Of a stretch of DNA of 64,000 nt, positions 34,048-42,734 are shown piece after piece. Position 1 is the stretch's first letter. Each line of letters starts with the position of its first letter. Where the stretch lies: the NCBI GenBank assembly GCA_963731035.1, contig CAVSUY010000007.1:1-64000 (forward strand), read 5' to 3'. This DNA comes from JAANXG01 sp963731035. GTDB lineage: Bacteria; Pseudomonadota; Gammaproteobacteria; Arenicellales; JAANXG01. Under the pieces are notes generated by a model. That model was not told the DNA's origin, did not search any database, and saw only the letters and a program-made list of their open reading frames with translations. The translations under genes and the position numbers were made by a program.

Positions 34048-35169
34048 TCACGGCCGCGCCCCGCGGGCCGCGATCACGATGAAGGTCAGGATCAGCTCGG
34101 CGCCGCTCCACAGACCCGCGCTGATCCACAGAGCCGCAGGACCTGGAGCGGCCGGCACGATGCGCGCCAGCGCCGCGCCGCTCATCAGCAGGGCGGCCAC
34201 ATGGACGGCGCGCGAGGCGTTCGGGTCGCGGTAGCGGGCAAGTAGCCGGGTGCGGGCCATCACCGCCACCGTGAGCGTACCCAGGGCGCCGATGGTCAGG
34301 GCGTGCACGCTGCGCGGCAGGGCGGGATAGCCGGTAACGAGCGATATGCCGACGAGGGCGAGCCCGGCGGCCAGCCAGCCGTAGCCAAGCCCCAGGATCA
34401 GGAGGTCCGGTCGCTTCGTGCATCGCCACAGTCTCCAGCGCCCCATCCGGACCGCCGCCGTCAGCGCCGCGGCCAGGAGCGCGGCGCCGGCAACGGGCGC
34501 GAGGGCGGACAGAGGCGCCGCGACTAAAGCGATGGCCAGGCAGATGAGCCCTGCCCCCTCCAAGGCGGGCTGAACGCGCGCTTCCAGACGGCCGCCCGAG
34601 CGGATGATGTAGCCCGCGACCGCCGGGGCAATAATGCGACCGCCCATGAAAAACATCAGCGATCCCAGCAGGATTACCGCCGCCAGCAATACCGGCGCGG
34701 CGTCGGAGGACACCGGCTCGCCGGCCCAGCGCGCGGCCAGCACTGACGCCCCCGCCAGGCCAGTGATGATCACCACCATCGAGCGGTTCCGCCACTTGCG
34801 GGCCGAGCGGGCAAAAGGGGGTACCACGCAAAAGGCCACGGCGATCCCGAAGACAGCCGCCGCCATGACAGCCGCCCCGCTTCCCGGCCGCAGCAGGAAG
34901 GCGAGACGAGCGAGGGCCCATGCGCCGAGAAGGGCCGCGGTCACCGGCACGGGGCGGCGGCCGAGGAGAAATCCCGCCACCACCGCGAAGGCGTAGCCGA
35001 ACAACATCTCACGCGCGTGTCCCGCCGGATTCGACAGTCCGGGTGGGACGCTGCCAGGGCCGGTGAGTCCCCAGACCCACACCAATACGGCTGCGGCGCT
35101 GTAAAGGGACGCTGCCGGAAAGAACCAGATATGGGCAAAGGGTGGACGGCTGCGGCGGTCGGCGCTCAT
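34048..35169 (-). CDS. nnrS: NnrS family heme-copper membrane protein
   Basis: This 373-residue protein has about twelve membrane helices. The pattern HAREMLFGYAFAVVAGFLLG near the N-terminus and RSVHALTIGALGTLTVAVMAR in the C-terminal half are hallmarks of NnrS. NnrS is known in other proteobacteria to relieve nitric oxide stress and to bind heme and copper. No denitrification gene is in the window. It ends convergently with the topoisomerase VI operon. Its presence suggests exposure to nitric oxide or low oxygen, in keeping with a respiratory life style. Confidence 0.88.
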   Translation of the reverse strand: MSADRRSRPPFAHIWFFPAASLYSAAAVLVWVWGLTGPGSVPPGLSNPAGHAREMLFGYAFAVVAGFLLGRRPVPVTAALLGAWALARLAFLLRPGSGAAVMAAAVFGIAVAFCVVPPFARSARKWRNRSMVVIITGLAGASVLAARWAGEPVSSDAAPVLLAAVILLGSLMFFMGGRIIAPAVAGYIIRSGGRLEARVQPALEGAGLICLAIALVAAPLSALAPVAGAALLAAALTAAVRMGRWRLWRCTKRPDLLILGLGYGWLAAGLALVGISLVTGYPALPRSVHALTIGALGTLTVAVMARTRLLARYRDPNASRAVHVAALLMSGAALARIVPAAPGPAALWISAGLWSGAELILTFIVIAARGARP

Positions 35170-35283
35170 AGTCCCCGGCCAGGGTCGTTTTCAGGCACAG
35201 TCTGAGTCAGGCGGCGAAACAGTCGAGTCCAGGAGCAAAGTGTCGCTTCAATCAAATGCGGGGCAGCCGTCGGGCAATCGAAT

Positions 35284-35760
35284 CTACAACTGCGTGGCGA
35301 GGGGAAGCTCGGTGGTGTCCTTGATCTCGGTGACGGCAATCGCGGAGTGGGTTTCGCGGATCATCGTCATGGTCATGAGCTCGTTGCGCAGGAAGGACTC
35401 GAAGTGGCGGATGTCCTTGCTGACGATCTTGAGGATGTAGTCGACGTCACCCGTTACCGTGAAGCACTCCAGCACTTCGGGCAGCCGCGCGACCTGGCGT
35501 TCAAAGTCCTCGAGGTTCTGCCGGCCGTGCTCGGACAGCTTGACCGTGACGAAGGCTACCACCTCCATACCCAGCGCTTCGTGATTCAGCAATGCCACCC
35601 GGCGCTCGATCACGCCCGCTTCCTCCAGGCGCCGTATCCGCCGCCAGCAGGGTGACTGGGACAGGCCGACTTTGTCCGCGATCTCGGCGGTGCTGAGTGC
35701 CGCGTCGCGCTGCAGGAGCTGGAGAATCGCCTTGTCGGTGGCGGAGATCTTGGTGGGCAT
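35284..35760 (-). CDS. Lrp/AsnC-family transcriptional regulator
   Basis: This 158-residue protein has an N-terminal helix-turn-helix (about residues 8-55; STAEIADKVGLSQSPCWRRIRRLEEAGVI) and a C-terminal RAM ligand-binding domain (EVLECFTVTGDVDYILKIVSKD). Such regulators sense amino acids, often leucine or aromatic ones, as octamers. It has its own promoter at 35794-35822. The nearby indolepyruvate oxidoreductase and branched-chain-type ABC importer are possible targets, but they are not adjacent. Confidence 0.9.
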   Translation of the reverse strand: MPTKISATDKAILQLLQRDAALSTAEIADKVGLSQSPCWRRIRRLEEAGVIERRVALLNHEALGMEVVAFVTVKLSEHGRQNLEDFERQVARLPEVLECFTVTGDVDYILKIVSKDIRHFESFLRNELMTMTMIRETHSAIAVTEIKDTTELPLATQL

Positions 35761-35793
35761 AAATATTGCTGCGTTCTCACCTTATGAGAAACA

Positions 35794-35822
35794 ACTATAC
35801 GTGTAGACCGGTAGAATGACAA
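35794..35822 (-). promoter_or_regulatory. Sigma-70-type promoter for the Lrp/AsnC gene
   Basis: On the minus strand TTGTCA and TATAGT are exactly 17 bases apart, ending about 34 bases before the start codon. Confidence 0.6.
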
Positions 35823-36037
35823 AAGATTCGTCCGATTCTTCGAACGTTGGCTCGACAAGGGGACCCGTGGGCCGGATTCAGCGAGGCGACGGGGGGGAAA
35901 CCTCGAGGCTCCGTAGGGAAAAATCGCGATGCTGGTGTGTCAGATGTGGGAGTGGGGCCCTGCGAGAGGGTTGGCCCGCAGGAGATATTCGTTTAACATG
36001 GGTGAGAGTCGAGCTCGATCCGTGGAGAGGAAAAACC

Positions 36038-36649
36038 ATGAAAAAGAATAACCCTTCGATGTCGGAACCTGACGAACCAGTCACTCCAACAAGCCACTCG
36101 AGAGAGCGCCGCAAGCTCGTGCGAAATCTTGCGGCGGGGGCAGGCCTCGTAGCCGGCACCGGGGAGAGCAGTCGCTGGTTGAAGCCGGTCGTCGAATCTG
36201 TGGTCTTGCCCGCACACGCGGTCACGAGCGGAGCCCTGCTGTGTTCAGCCGCTTCCGCAAACATAGAGAACTCGGACGGCGATGGTGATGACGGCAGCGC
36301 GATATTCGGCGCCTATCCTCCTGGGACGTACTCATTTGGCGGCTCGCTGGACGATGATTTCAATATAATGGTGTCCGGGACCGGGGCACCGGCCAACACG
36401 CAATTGACTTTGCATGTGGATACGCCCAGTGACGAGGATGACATCTACATCGACGGCAGTTTCGATTTCGAATCGGACGCGAGCGGCACCGCCAGAGTCA
36501 CGAGGACCTCGAATTCCAGCGGCAATTATTCCTTTCCCAGTTTCAATGTGGCACAAGGGACCAACAATAATCTGAACATGCGTATCACGAGCAATGCGAG
36601 CAGTGACGCCTGCGAATTCCATTTCACTTTCCCGGGTCATTTGACCTAA
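36038..36649 (+). CDS. Exported protein of the 'VVLPAHA' family, second copy
   Basis: About 203 residues. The start has a GGAGAGG site. The N-terminus has an RERRKLVRNLAAG Tat-like twin-arginine stretch, a short hydrophobic part, then W-L-K-P-V-V-E-SVVLPAHA-V-TSG, matching the gene at 3511. The AHA would suit signal peptidase cleavage. The rest is acidic and beta-rich, with several Asp/Asn/Ser runs (NSDGDGDDGS, TPSDEDDIYIDGS) like a calcium-binding or beta-sandwich domain. It converges on the JmjC gene with 76 bases between. Base composition here is visibly more AT-rich than the rest of the window. Function is unknown; it may be a substrate of the modifying enzymes encoded next to it. Confidence 0.75.
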   Translation: MKKNNPSMSEPDEPVTPTSHSRERRKLVRNLAAGAGLVAGTGESSRWLKPVVESVVLPAHAVTSGALLCSAASANIENSDGDGDDGSAIFGAYPPGTYSFGGSLDDDFNIMVSGTGAPANTQLTLHVDTPSDEDDIYIDGSFDFESDASGTARVTRTSNSSGNYSFPSFNVAQGTNNNLNMRITSNASSDACEFHFTFPGHLT

Positions 36650-36725
36650 CGGACAATTCTCCATGGCTTTCGATGTCGAGCCCACATCTGCCATGACGCT
36701 GCCGGGCAGATCGGCCGCAGGGCTG

Positions 36726-37898
36726 TCAGGCCACCCTGATTATCCTTTGGTTAAACGCCACCTGTAACACGGGACAAAGGTCGTCCCAGGTCATTTCCGG
36801 ACAGTGCGCGATAATCTCGCTTCCGCTGAAAGTTCCTTCAGCACTGAACGCCTTGTCGAAGAACTCGGGAGAAACGTTTTCCATCGTGAATTCACTGCCG
36901 AAGAAGACCAAACGGGCCAGGCGGGTTTCCGGATCATACTTGGCCAACGTCTTTTGATTGCGCGCTAGAATAAAACGCGTATTTTCATCGATTGCCGTCT
37001 GTAGCTCCGCATCGTGCGGCAACTGATACGTCAACCGAGGTCGGACGGATTCCATGACAAACTTCGGAAACAACTCCTGAAAATCCGTGGTCTCCGCCTT
37101 GTTCGCGATCCACTTCCCGAACTCGCCGATATGCGATGCCAGCATCTCGCGTACATCGCCCCCGAATTCCCTGGCCCCGGCTACTGGAAAGTTCTGACGA
37201 AAGAATATCTCCTCGTCGTCAATCATCCAGCGATCCAGTAACCACTGCATGAAATCCAGGGGCGTGACCGGCCGCAGCCCCACGGTAAAGTGAATGCTCG
37301 GCGTTATCGACAGCGCTTTGTGCCAGTGGCCGCGAGGGATATACATCACGTCGCCGGGCGTCATTTCACATTCAATATATGGATCCCGCCCCTCGGGCAT
37401 CTCGCCTTTTTGACGGCGATCCTGCTCCACCGGATGCTTAAATGTGGGCTCGTACACGCGCCAGAGTTTCCTGCCCTCATTCTGAATGATAAACACATCG
37501 TGCAGATCGTAGTGGCAATCGAACCCCTGCTTGTTTGGCCACGAGGTGTAGCAGTTGACCTGAATCCGTGTATTGAGATCAAGAGCGAGCGCGTTCGTCA
37601 GCTCCTCTGTCAAAGGGTCCACAGTCTGCAATTGATTGATCACGAAGGTTGCGCCCTTCTTCAACCATTCATCAAGTTTGGTGAGTTCGTCTGGCGGCAG
37701 GCTCTTCTTTTCAAAAATTATTCTCGACTGAGGCGGCTGCAGAGTACCGTAGTTCAGCGCATGGTTCAGGTCATCCCATCCGAACAGACCATTGAACTTG
37801 TCGCTCGTTCCAGGGATGTAAATAGAGGTCTTGTCATAATTGTTATCCAGAAAGTCACGAAACGTCACCGGGCTCAGCAGGTAGTCAATCCCCAACAT
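36726..37898 (-). CDS. JmjC/cupin-type Fe(II)/2-oxoglutarate oxygenase, RoxA-like
   Basis: This 390-residue protein resembles bacterial ribosomal-oxygenase-type JmjC proteins. The iron-binding triad is H129-Y-D131 in CHYDLHDVF and H193 in PRGHWHKAL, with the following FIIQNEGRKLWRVYEP strand typical of the YcfD/NO66 group. A C-terminal helical dimerisation and winged-helix part follows. Known members hydroxylate arginine or histidine side chains in ribosomal proteins. Here the neighbour is a sulfotransferase-like gene, divergent with only 45 bases between, so a different protein target is possible. The region is lower in GC than its surroundings, which suggests transfer. Confidence 0.85.
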   Translation of the reverse strand: MLGIDYLLSPVTFRDFLDNNYDKTSIYIPGTSDKFNGLFGWDDLNHALNYGTLQPPQSRIIFEKKSLPPDELTKLDEWLKKGATFVINQLQTVDPLTEELTNALALDLNTRIQVNCYTSWPNKQGFDCHYDLHDVFIIQNEGRKLWRVYEPTFKHPVEQDRRQKGEMPEGRDPYIECEMTPGDVMYIPRGHWHKALSITPSIHFTVGLRPVTPLDFMQWLLDRWMIDDEEIFFRQNFPVAGAREFGGDVREMLASHIGEFGKWIANKAETTDFQELFPKFVMESVRPRLTYQLPHDAELQTAIDENTRFILARNQKTLAKYDPETRLARLVFFGSEFTMENVSPEFFDKAFSAEGTFSGSEIIAHCPEMTWDDLCPVLQVAFNQRIIRVA

Positions 37899-37943
37899 CG
37901 CTTTCAGGTATCATTATTGAGATGAGAATGGAATTGTATACGA

Positions 37944-38852
37944 ATGGCTCTTGAATTCGAACCAGGCTGGATTCCACATCGGGTTCGGTATATCGACAAC
38001 GAGCCCTTTGTTGAATTTCTGACACTTCACGACAACAGCCTCAGCAAACCCGTTGCGTATATGGACATGGCAAATTTCAAGACGGAGTCCCTCGTTCCGC
38101 TCAATCAGTTTGAAACCAAGGATCGTGATCCAACCGGCTTCATTTTTCATATGTCGCGCTGCGGTTCGACTATGACCTCGAACGTATTGAAGGCTTGCGA
38201 AGAGTGCGTCGTCTTCTCCGAGCCCAACATCCTGGCCGATATCCTGATGCCGCCGTGTAGGGTCGATAGTGCCGTTACTGCAGCGCGGCTGCGGCTTGTC
38301 GTCGACCTGCACGGACAGGCTTTCCCGGACAAGAAGATCATAGTCAAGTGGCTGAGTTGGCTTTCGACCAAAATCGACATCATCCAGGCTTCATTTCCCC
38401 ATACTCCGAGCATTTTTCTGATGCGCGATCCCGTTGAAGTGATTGTTTCGGTGCTGAAGGATCATCCCGGCTGGATGAAGCTCATCCGGCTCTCTGCAGA
38501 AATTGATGCAAAAGCGCCCGAAAAGGGCACACCTGAATTCTGCTCTCTGGTGCTGCGACAGTTCTGTAAGAGCATCTACGAAGCTCCAATGCCTGTCAGG
38601 GCAATAGACTACGCCGCCCTGCCTGAGGCAATCTGGAACGATATCTGCCCATATTTTGGGATAGAGGTTGACGGCGGTACTCGGCAATCGATGATTGAAA
38701 GGTCACGCTTTGATATTCGAGACGATAGGTTGAAGACTTTTTTTGTTCCCGACAGCGAGCAAAAACAAGCCGAGGCATCGGATCGAATACGTGAGCTCGC
38801 CGAAAAGTACGTGGCACCGGCCCTGGACAGAGTCCAGCAACGTGGTGGGTGA
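37944..38852 (+). CDS. P-loop sulfotransferase-like protein
   Basis: This 302-residue protein has a P-loop-like motif at about residues 67-80 (FIFHMSRCGSTMTSN), in the form that sulfotransferases use to bind the 5'-phosphosulfate of PAPS, and a later FLMRDPVEVIVSVL stretch like the 3'-phosphate-binding arginine motif. About 60 residues of unknown function precede the P-loop. It would move a sulfate group to a hydroxyl. The divergent JmjC oxygenase gene could create such a hydroxyl. Confidence in the family is good; the acceptor is unknown. Confidence 0.75.
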   Translation: MALEFEPGWIPHRVRYIDNEPFVEFLTLHDNSLSKPVAYMDMANFKTESLVPLNQFETKDRDPTGFIFHMSRCGSTMTSNVLKACEECVVFSEPNILADILMPPCRVDSAVTAARLRLVVDLHGQAFPDKKIIVKWLSWLSTKIDIIQASFPHTPSIFLMRDPVEVIVSVLKDHPGWMKLIRLSAEIDAKAPEKGTPEFCSLVLRQFCKSIYEAPMPVRAIDYAALPEAIWNDICPYFGIEVDGGTRQSMIERSRFDIRDDRLKTFFVPDSEQKQAEASDRIRELAEKYVAPALDRVQQRGG

Positions 38853-39108
38853 CGCGCGCGAGCGCGAAGGTGGCCACCTGATACCAACCCCGCATTCGTG
38901 ACCGGGTGCGCGGGATAATCCTCCGTCGTATCGGGCGGAGAGGGTGTGCAGTCTCCGTCGCGCCTGGTTGACATAGTTTTTTCCACTTGTCGTCTGTTTT
39001 AGCAAAAATTATCCGTATATTCGGACGAATCGACAAAAACGAAATACCTTATACCACCGGCTTTGTCTATCATTCAGCGCGGCACAAGCCCACCGGAGGA
39101 CAAGCCCC

Positions 39109-42100
39109 ATGCCGTCGACCGCACCCGCCGACTTCTCGTTGAATGACAAGTACGCCCTGGACACCACCCGCACCTACCTCACTGGCATCGAGGCGCTGGT
39201 GCGCCTGCCGATCCTTCAGCACCAGCGGGATGTGCAGGCCGGTCTGAATACCGCCGGCTTCATCTCCGGCTACCGAGGCTCGCCGCTCGGCGGGCTCGAC
39301 CAGGCCCTGTGGAAAGCGCAGTCCCACCTGGATGCGCACAGCATCGTTTTCCGGCCGGGCGTCAACGAGGACCTGGCGGCCACCGCCATCTGGGGCAGCC
39401 AACAGGTGAACCTGTTCGAGGGTGCGCGTTACGACGGCGTGTTCTCGATGTGGTACGGCAAGGGACCGGGGGTGGACCGGAGCATGGACGTCGTTCGCCA
39501 CGCCAACGCCTTCGGCACCTCGAAGCACGGCGGGGTCCTGTTCGTTGCCGGCGACGACCACGCCTGCAAGTCCTCGACCCTGCCGCACCAGACCGAGCAC
39601 ATGTTCATCGGCGCCTCCATGCCGGTGCTGAACCCGGCGGACGTGCAGGACATCCTGGACCTCGGCATCTTCGGCTGGGAACTGTCGCGCTACAGCGGCT
39701 GCTGGGTGGCCATGAAGGCCATCACCGAGAACATGGATTCCGGCCTGTCCGCGCAGATCGATCCCCGGCGGGTCGAGATCGTGATTCCGGAAGACTTCGA
39801 GCTGCCCGAGGACGGGGTGCACGCGCGCTGGCCGGATCCGCCGCTGGCGCAGGAACGGCGGCTGAACAAGTACAAGATCTACGCCGCCCGCCACTTCGCC
39901 TACGTGAACAAGCTGAATCGCGTGGTGATCGATTCCCCCAAGGCGAGATTCGGCATCATCACCACCGGCAAGGCCTACCTCGACGTGCTCCAGGCGCTGG
40001 AGGACCTGGGCATCGACCAGCGGCGCGCGGCCGAGATCGGCCTGCGGGTCTACAAGCTCGGAATGAGCTGGCCGCTCGAGCCCATCGCCACCCACGAGTT
40101 CGCCAAGGGGCTGGAAGAGATCCTGGTGGTCGAGGAGAAGCGCAGCATCGTCGAGGACCAGCTCACCGGGCAGCTATACAACTGGCCGGTCGAGGACCGC
40201 CCGCGGGTGATCGGCGAGTTCGACGAGCACGGCAACGACCTGTTGCCGAACCTCGGTGAGCTCTCGCCGGCGCAGGTGGCGCGCGCCATCGCCTCGCGCA
40301 TCGGCCGCTTCTACACCAGCGAGGCCATGAACGAGAGGCTCGAGTTCCTGAAGGCCAAGGAGCAGCGCCTGTCGCAGCCGCGCGAGACCATTACCCGCGT
40401 GCCGCATTACTGTTCCGGCTGTCCGCACAACACCTCCACCAAGGTACCCGAGGGCAGCATGGCCTTCGCCGGCATCGGCTGCCACTACATGGTGACCTGG
40501 ATGGACCGGCGTACCTCGACCTTCACCCAGATGGGCGGCGAGGGCGCGACCTGGCTCGGCCAGGCGCCGTTCACGGACACCAAGCACGTGTTCCAGAACC
40601 TCGGTGACGGCACCTACTTCCACTCGGGAATCCTGGCAATCCGCGCGGCGGTCGCGGCGCGCGTCAATATCACTTACAAGATTCTTTACAACGACGCCGT
40701 GGCCATGACCGGCGGTCAGCCGGTGGACGGAACCTTGACCGTTGAGCAGATCGTGCACCAACTGCGCGGCGAGGGGGTGAAGCGCATCGCCGTGGTGTCC
40801 GACGAGCCGCACAAATATCCGTCCTCGTTCCCGAAGTTCGACGGCCTGACCGTGGATCACCGCAGCAATCTCGAGAAAATTCAACTCGAGCTGCGCGAGA
40901 CCCCCGGCACCACGGTCATCGTCTACGACCAGACCTGCGCGGCGGAGAAGCGCCGCCGGCGCAAGAAAGGACTCATGGAGGACCCCAAGAAGCGGGTGTT
41001 CATCAACGACTCGGTCTGCGAGGGCTGCGGAGATTGCGGCGTCGCTTCCAACTGCCTGTCGGTGCTGCCGAAGGAGACGGAGCTCGGCCGCAAGCGCACC
41101 ATCGACCAGAGCGCCTGCAATAAAGACTTCAGCTGCCTGGACGGCTTCTGCCCCAGCTTCGTCACAGTGCACGGGGGCGAGTTGGCGAAGCGCGACGTCG
41201 GCGCCAAGGCGTCCGTGGAGTTCCCCGAACTGCCCGAGCCGAAGCTGCCGGCGCTCGATCGTCCCTGGAACATCCTGATCACCGGCGTCGGCGGCAGCGG
41301 CGTGCTGACGATCGCGTCCATCCTCGCAGTGGCGGCCCATATCGAAGGGAAGGGCTGCTCGACGTTGAACCAGACGGGCCTGGCGCAGAAGTTCGGATCG
41401 GTGTTCAGCCATGTCCGGATAGGCAATGCCCAGCAGGACATCAATGCGGTCCGCATCGCCGCCGGTGACGCTGACCTGCTTTTGGGGTGTGACATGGTGG
41501 TGGCGTCGTCCTTCGACTCACTGGCCAAGCTGCACATCGACCGCAGCCACGCGGTGGTGAACGAGCACGTGTCGCCGACCTCCGAGTTCTTGCGCAGCCC
41601 CGACATGAAGTTCCCCGCCGAGGCGATGAAGGCGGTGATCCGGGAAGAGGCCGGCGATGACAAAACCCACTTCGTGGAAACCACCGACACCGCCACCCAG
41701 CTCCTCGGCGACGCGGTGGGCGCCAACATGTTCCTGCTGGGCTATGCCTACCAGAAGGGCCTGATCCCCGTGTCCCGTGAGGCGATATTCAAGGCCATCG
41801 AGGTCAACAACGTCGCCGTCGAGTTCAACAAGCAGGCATTCACCTGGGGACGCCGGGCCGCCTGGAACCTGGAGGCTGTCCAGTCCCAGCTGCGCGACTC
41901 CGTCGAGCCGTTCAAGCCGCTGGACAAACTGGAGGACATCGTCGACTACCGTGCCGACCAGCTTACCCGCTACCAGGACGCGGACTACGCAAAACAGTAT
42001 CGCGATTTCGTGGAGAGGGTCCGCCGCGCCGAGGAGAGTGTCGCGCCCGGCGACACGCGCCTGTCCAAGGCTGTCGCCAGGAGCCTTCACAAGCTCATGG

Positions 42101-42576
42101 CCTACAAGGACGAGTACGAAGTAGCGCGCCTGTTCACCAGCGGTGAGTTCATGCAACGCGTAAAGCAGCAGTTCCAGGGCGACTACAAGCTTCAGTTCCA
42201 CCTCGCGCCGCCGCTGCTGGCCAGGCGCGACCCGGTCACCGGTCATCCGAAGAAGCGCGCCTACCCCGGCTGGACCCTGCACCTGTTCAAGGTACTGGCG
42301 ACCCTGAAGTTCCTGCGCGGAACGAAACTCGACCCGTTCGGCTACAGCGGCGAACGAAAGCTCGAGCGCCGGCTTGTTCAAGAATACAAGGAAACGGTGG
42401 AGAAGCTGCTGGGCGACCTGAACGTCGCGAACTACGAGCTGACGGCGCAGATTGCCGAGCTGCCACAACAGATCCGGGGTTTCGGCCACGTCAAGCTCGC
42501 GAGCGTCGACAAGGTGCGTTCGGAGGAGAAGCACCTGCTGGGTCAGCGGAGGTTCGGACAGATCAAGGCGGCGTGA
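39109..42576 (+). CDS. Indolepyruvate:ferredoxin oxidoreductase, fused alpha/beta (IorA-IorB) chain
   Basis: This 1155-residue protein joins the parts that are separate in archaea. The N-terminal half holds the pyruvate-oxidoreductase-like and thiamine diphosphate domains (GGEGATWLGQAPF and a following metal-binding NDAVAMTGGQP). A ferredoxin segment CEGCGDCGVASNC is near residue 640. The C-terminal part is the gamma domain starting ILITGVGGSGVLTIASILAVAAHIEGK at about 722. It converts 2-oxo acids from aromatic (or branched) amino acids to acyl-CoA with reduced ferredoxin. Downstream is an acyl-CoA ligase, in keeping with amino acid catabolism. The 256-base region before it shows TTGACA at 38968 but no good -10. 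Confidence 0.92.
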   Translation: MPSTAPADFSLNDKYALDTTRTYLTGIEALVRLPILQHQRDVQAGLNTAGFISGYRGSPLGGLDQALWKAQSHLDAHSIVFRPGVNEDLAATAIWGSQQVNLFEGARYDGVFSMWYGKGPGVDRSMDVVRHANAFGTSKHGGVLFVAGDDHACKSSTLPHQTEHMFIGASMPVLNPADVQDILDLGIFGWELSRYSGCWVAMKAITENMDSGLSAQIDPRRVEIVIPEDFELPEDGVHARWPDPPLAQERRLNKYKIYAARHFAYVNKLNRVVIDSPKARFGIITTGKAYLDVLQALEDLGIDQRRAAEIGLRVYKLGMSWPLEPIATHEFAKGLEEILVVEEKRSIVEDQLTGQLYNWPVEDRPRVIGEFDEHGNDLLPNLGELSPAQVARAIASRIGRFYTSEAMNERLEFLKAKEQRLSQPRETITRVPHYCSGCPHNTSTKVPEGSMAFAGIGCHYMVTWMDRRTSTFTQMGGEGATWLGQAPFTDTKHVFQNLGDGTYFHSGILAIRAAVAARVNITYKILYNDAVAMTGGQPVDGTLTVEQIVHQLRGEGVKRIAVVSDEPHKYPSSFPKFDGLTVDHRSNLEKIQLELRETPGTTVIVYDQTCAAEKRRRRKKGLMEDPKKRVFINDSVCEGCGDCGVASNCLSVLPKETELGRKRTIDQSACNKDFSCLDGFCPSFVTVHGGELAKRDVGAKASVEFPELPEPKLPALDRPWNILITGVGGSGVLTIASILAVAAHIEGKGCSTLNQTGLAQKFGSVFSHVRIGNAQQDINAVRIAAGDADLLLGCDMVVASSFDSLAKLHIDRSHAVVNEHVSPTSEFLRSPDMKFPAEAMKAVIREEAGDDKTHFVETTDTATQLLGDAVGANMFLLGYAYQKGLIPVSREAIFKAIEVNNVAVEFNKQAFTWGRRAAWNLEAVQSQLRDSVEPFKPLDKLEDIVDYRADQLTRYQDADYAKQYRDFVERVRRAEESVAPGDTRLSKAVARSLHKLMAYKDEYEVARLFTSGEFMQRVKQQFQGDYKLQFHLAPPLLARRDPVTGHPKKRAYPGWTLHLFKVLATLKFLRGTKLDPFGYSGERKLERRLVQEYKETVEKLLGDLNVANYELTAQIAELPQQIRGFGHVKLASVDKVRSEEKHLLGQRRFGQIKAA

Positions 42577-42734
42577 CGCCCGGTACACTGCCCACTGGGA
42601 ACAGTTGAAGGCACGGGCCGGGGCAGCCGCATGCCATCCTCGCGGCGGAGAGTTGGCGGGGTAAATCCCGACCCACAGGCGTGCGCTTTCTCCTTTCAGG
42701 CTTCCGGTTTATGATCCCGGCCCTGGAGGCGACA

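Noticed and set aside
38960..39030. Promoter with TTGACA at 38968 and a TCCG-N6-CGGA dyad before the indolepyruvate oxidoreductase gene
   Set aside because: No acceptable -10 lies at 16-18 bases and the dyad is short, so I do not list it as a feature.
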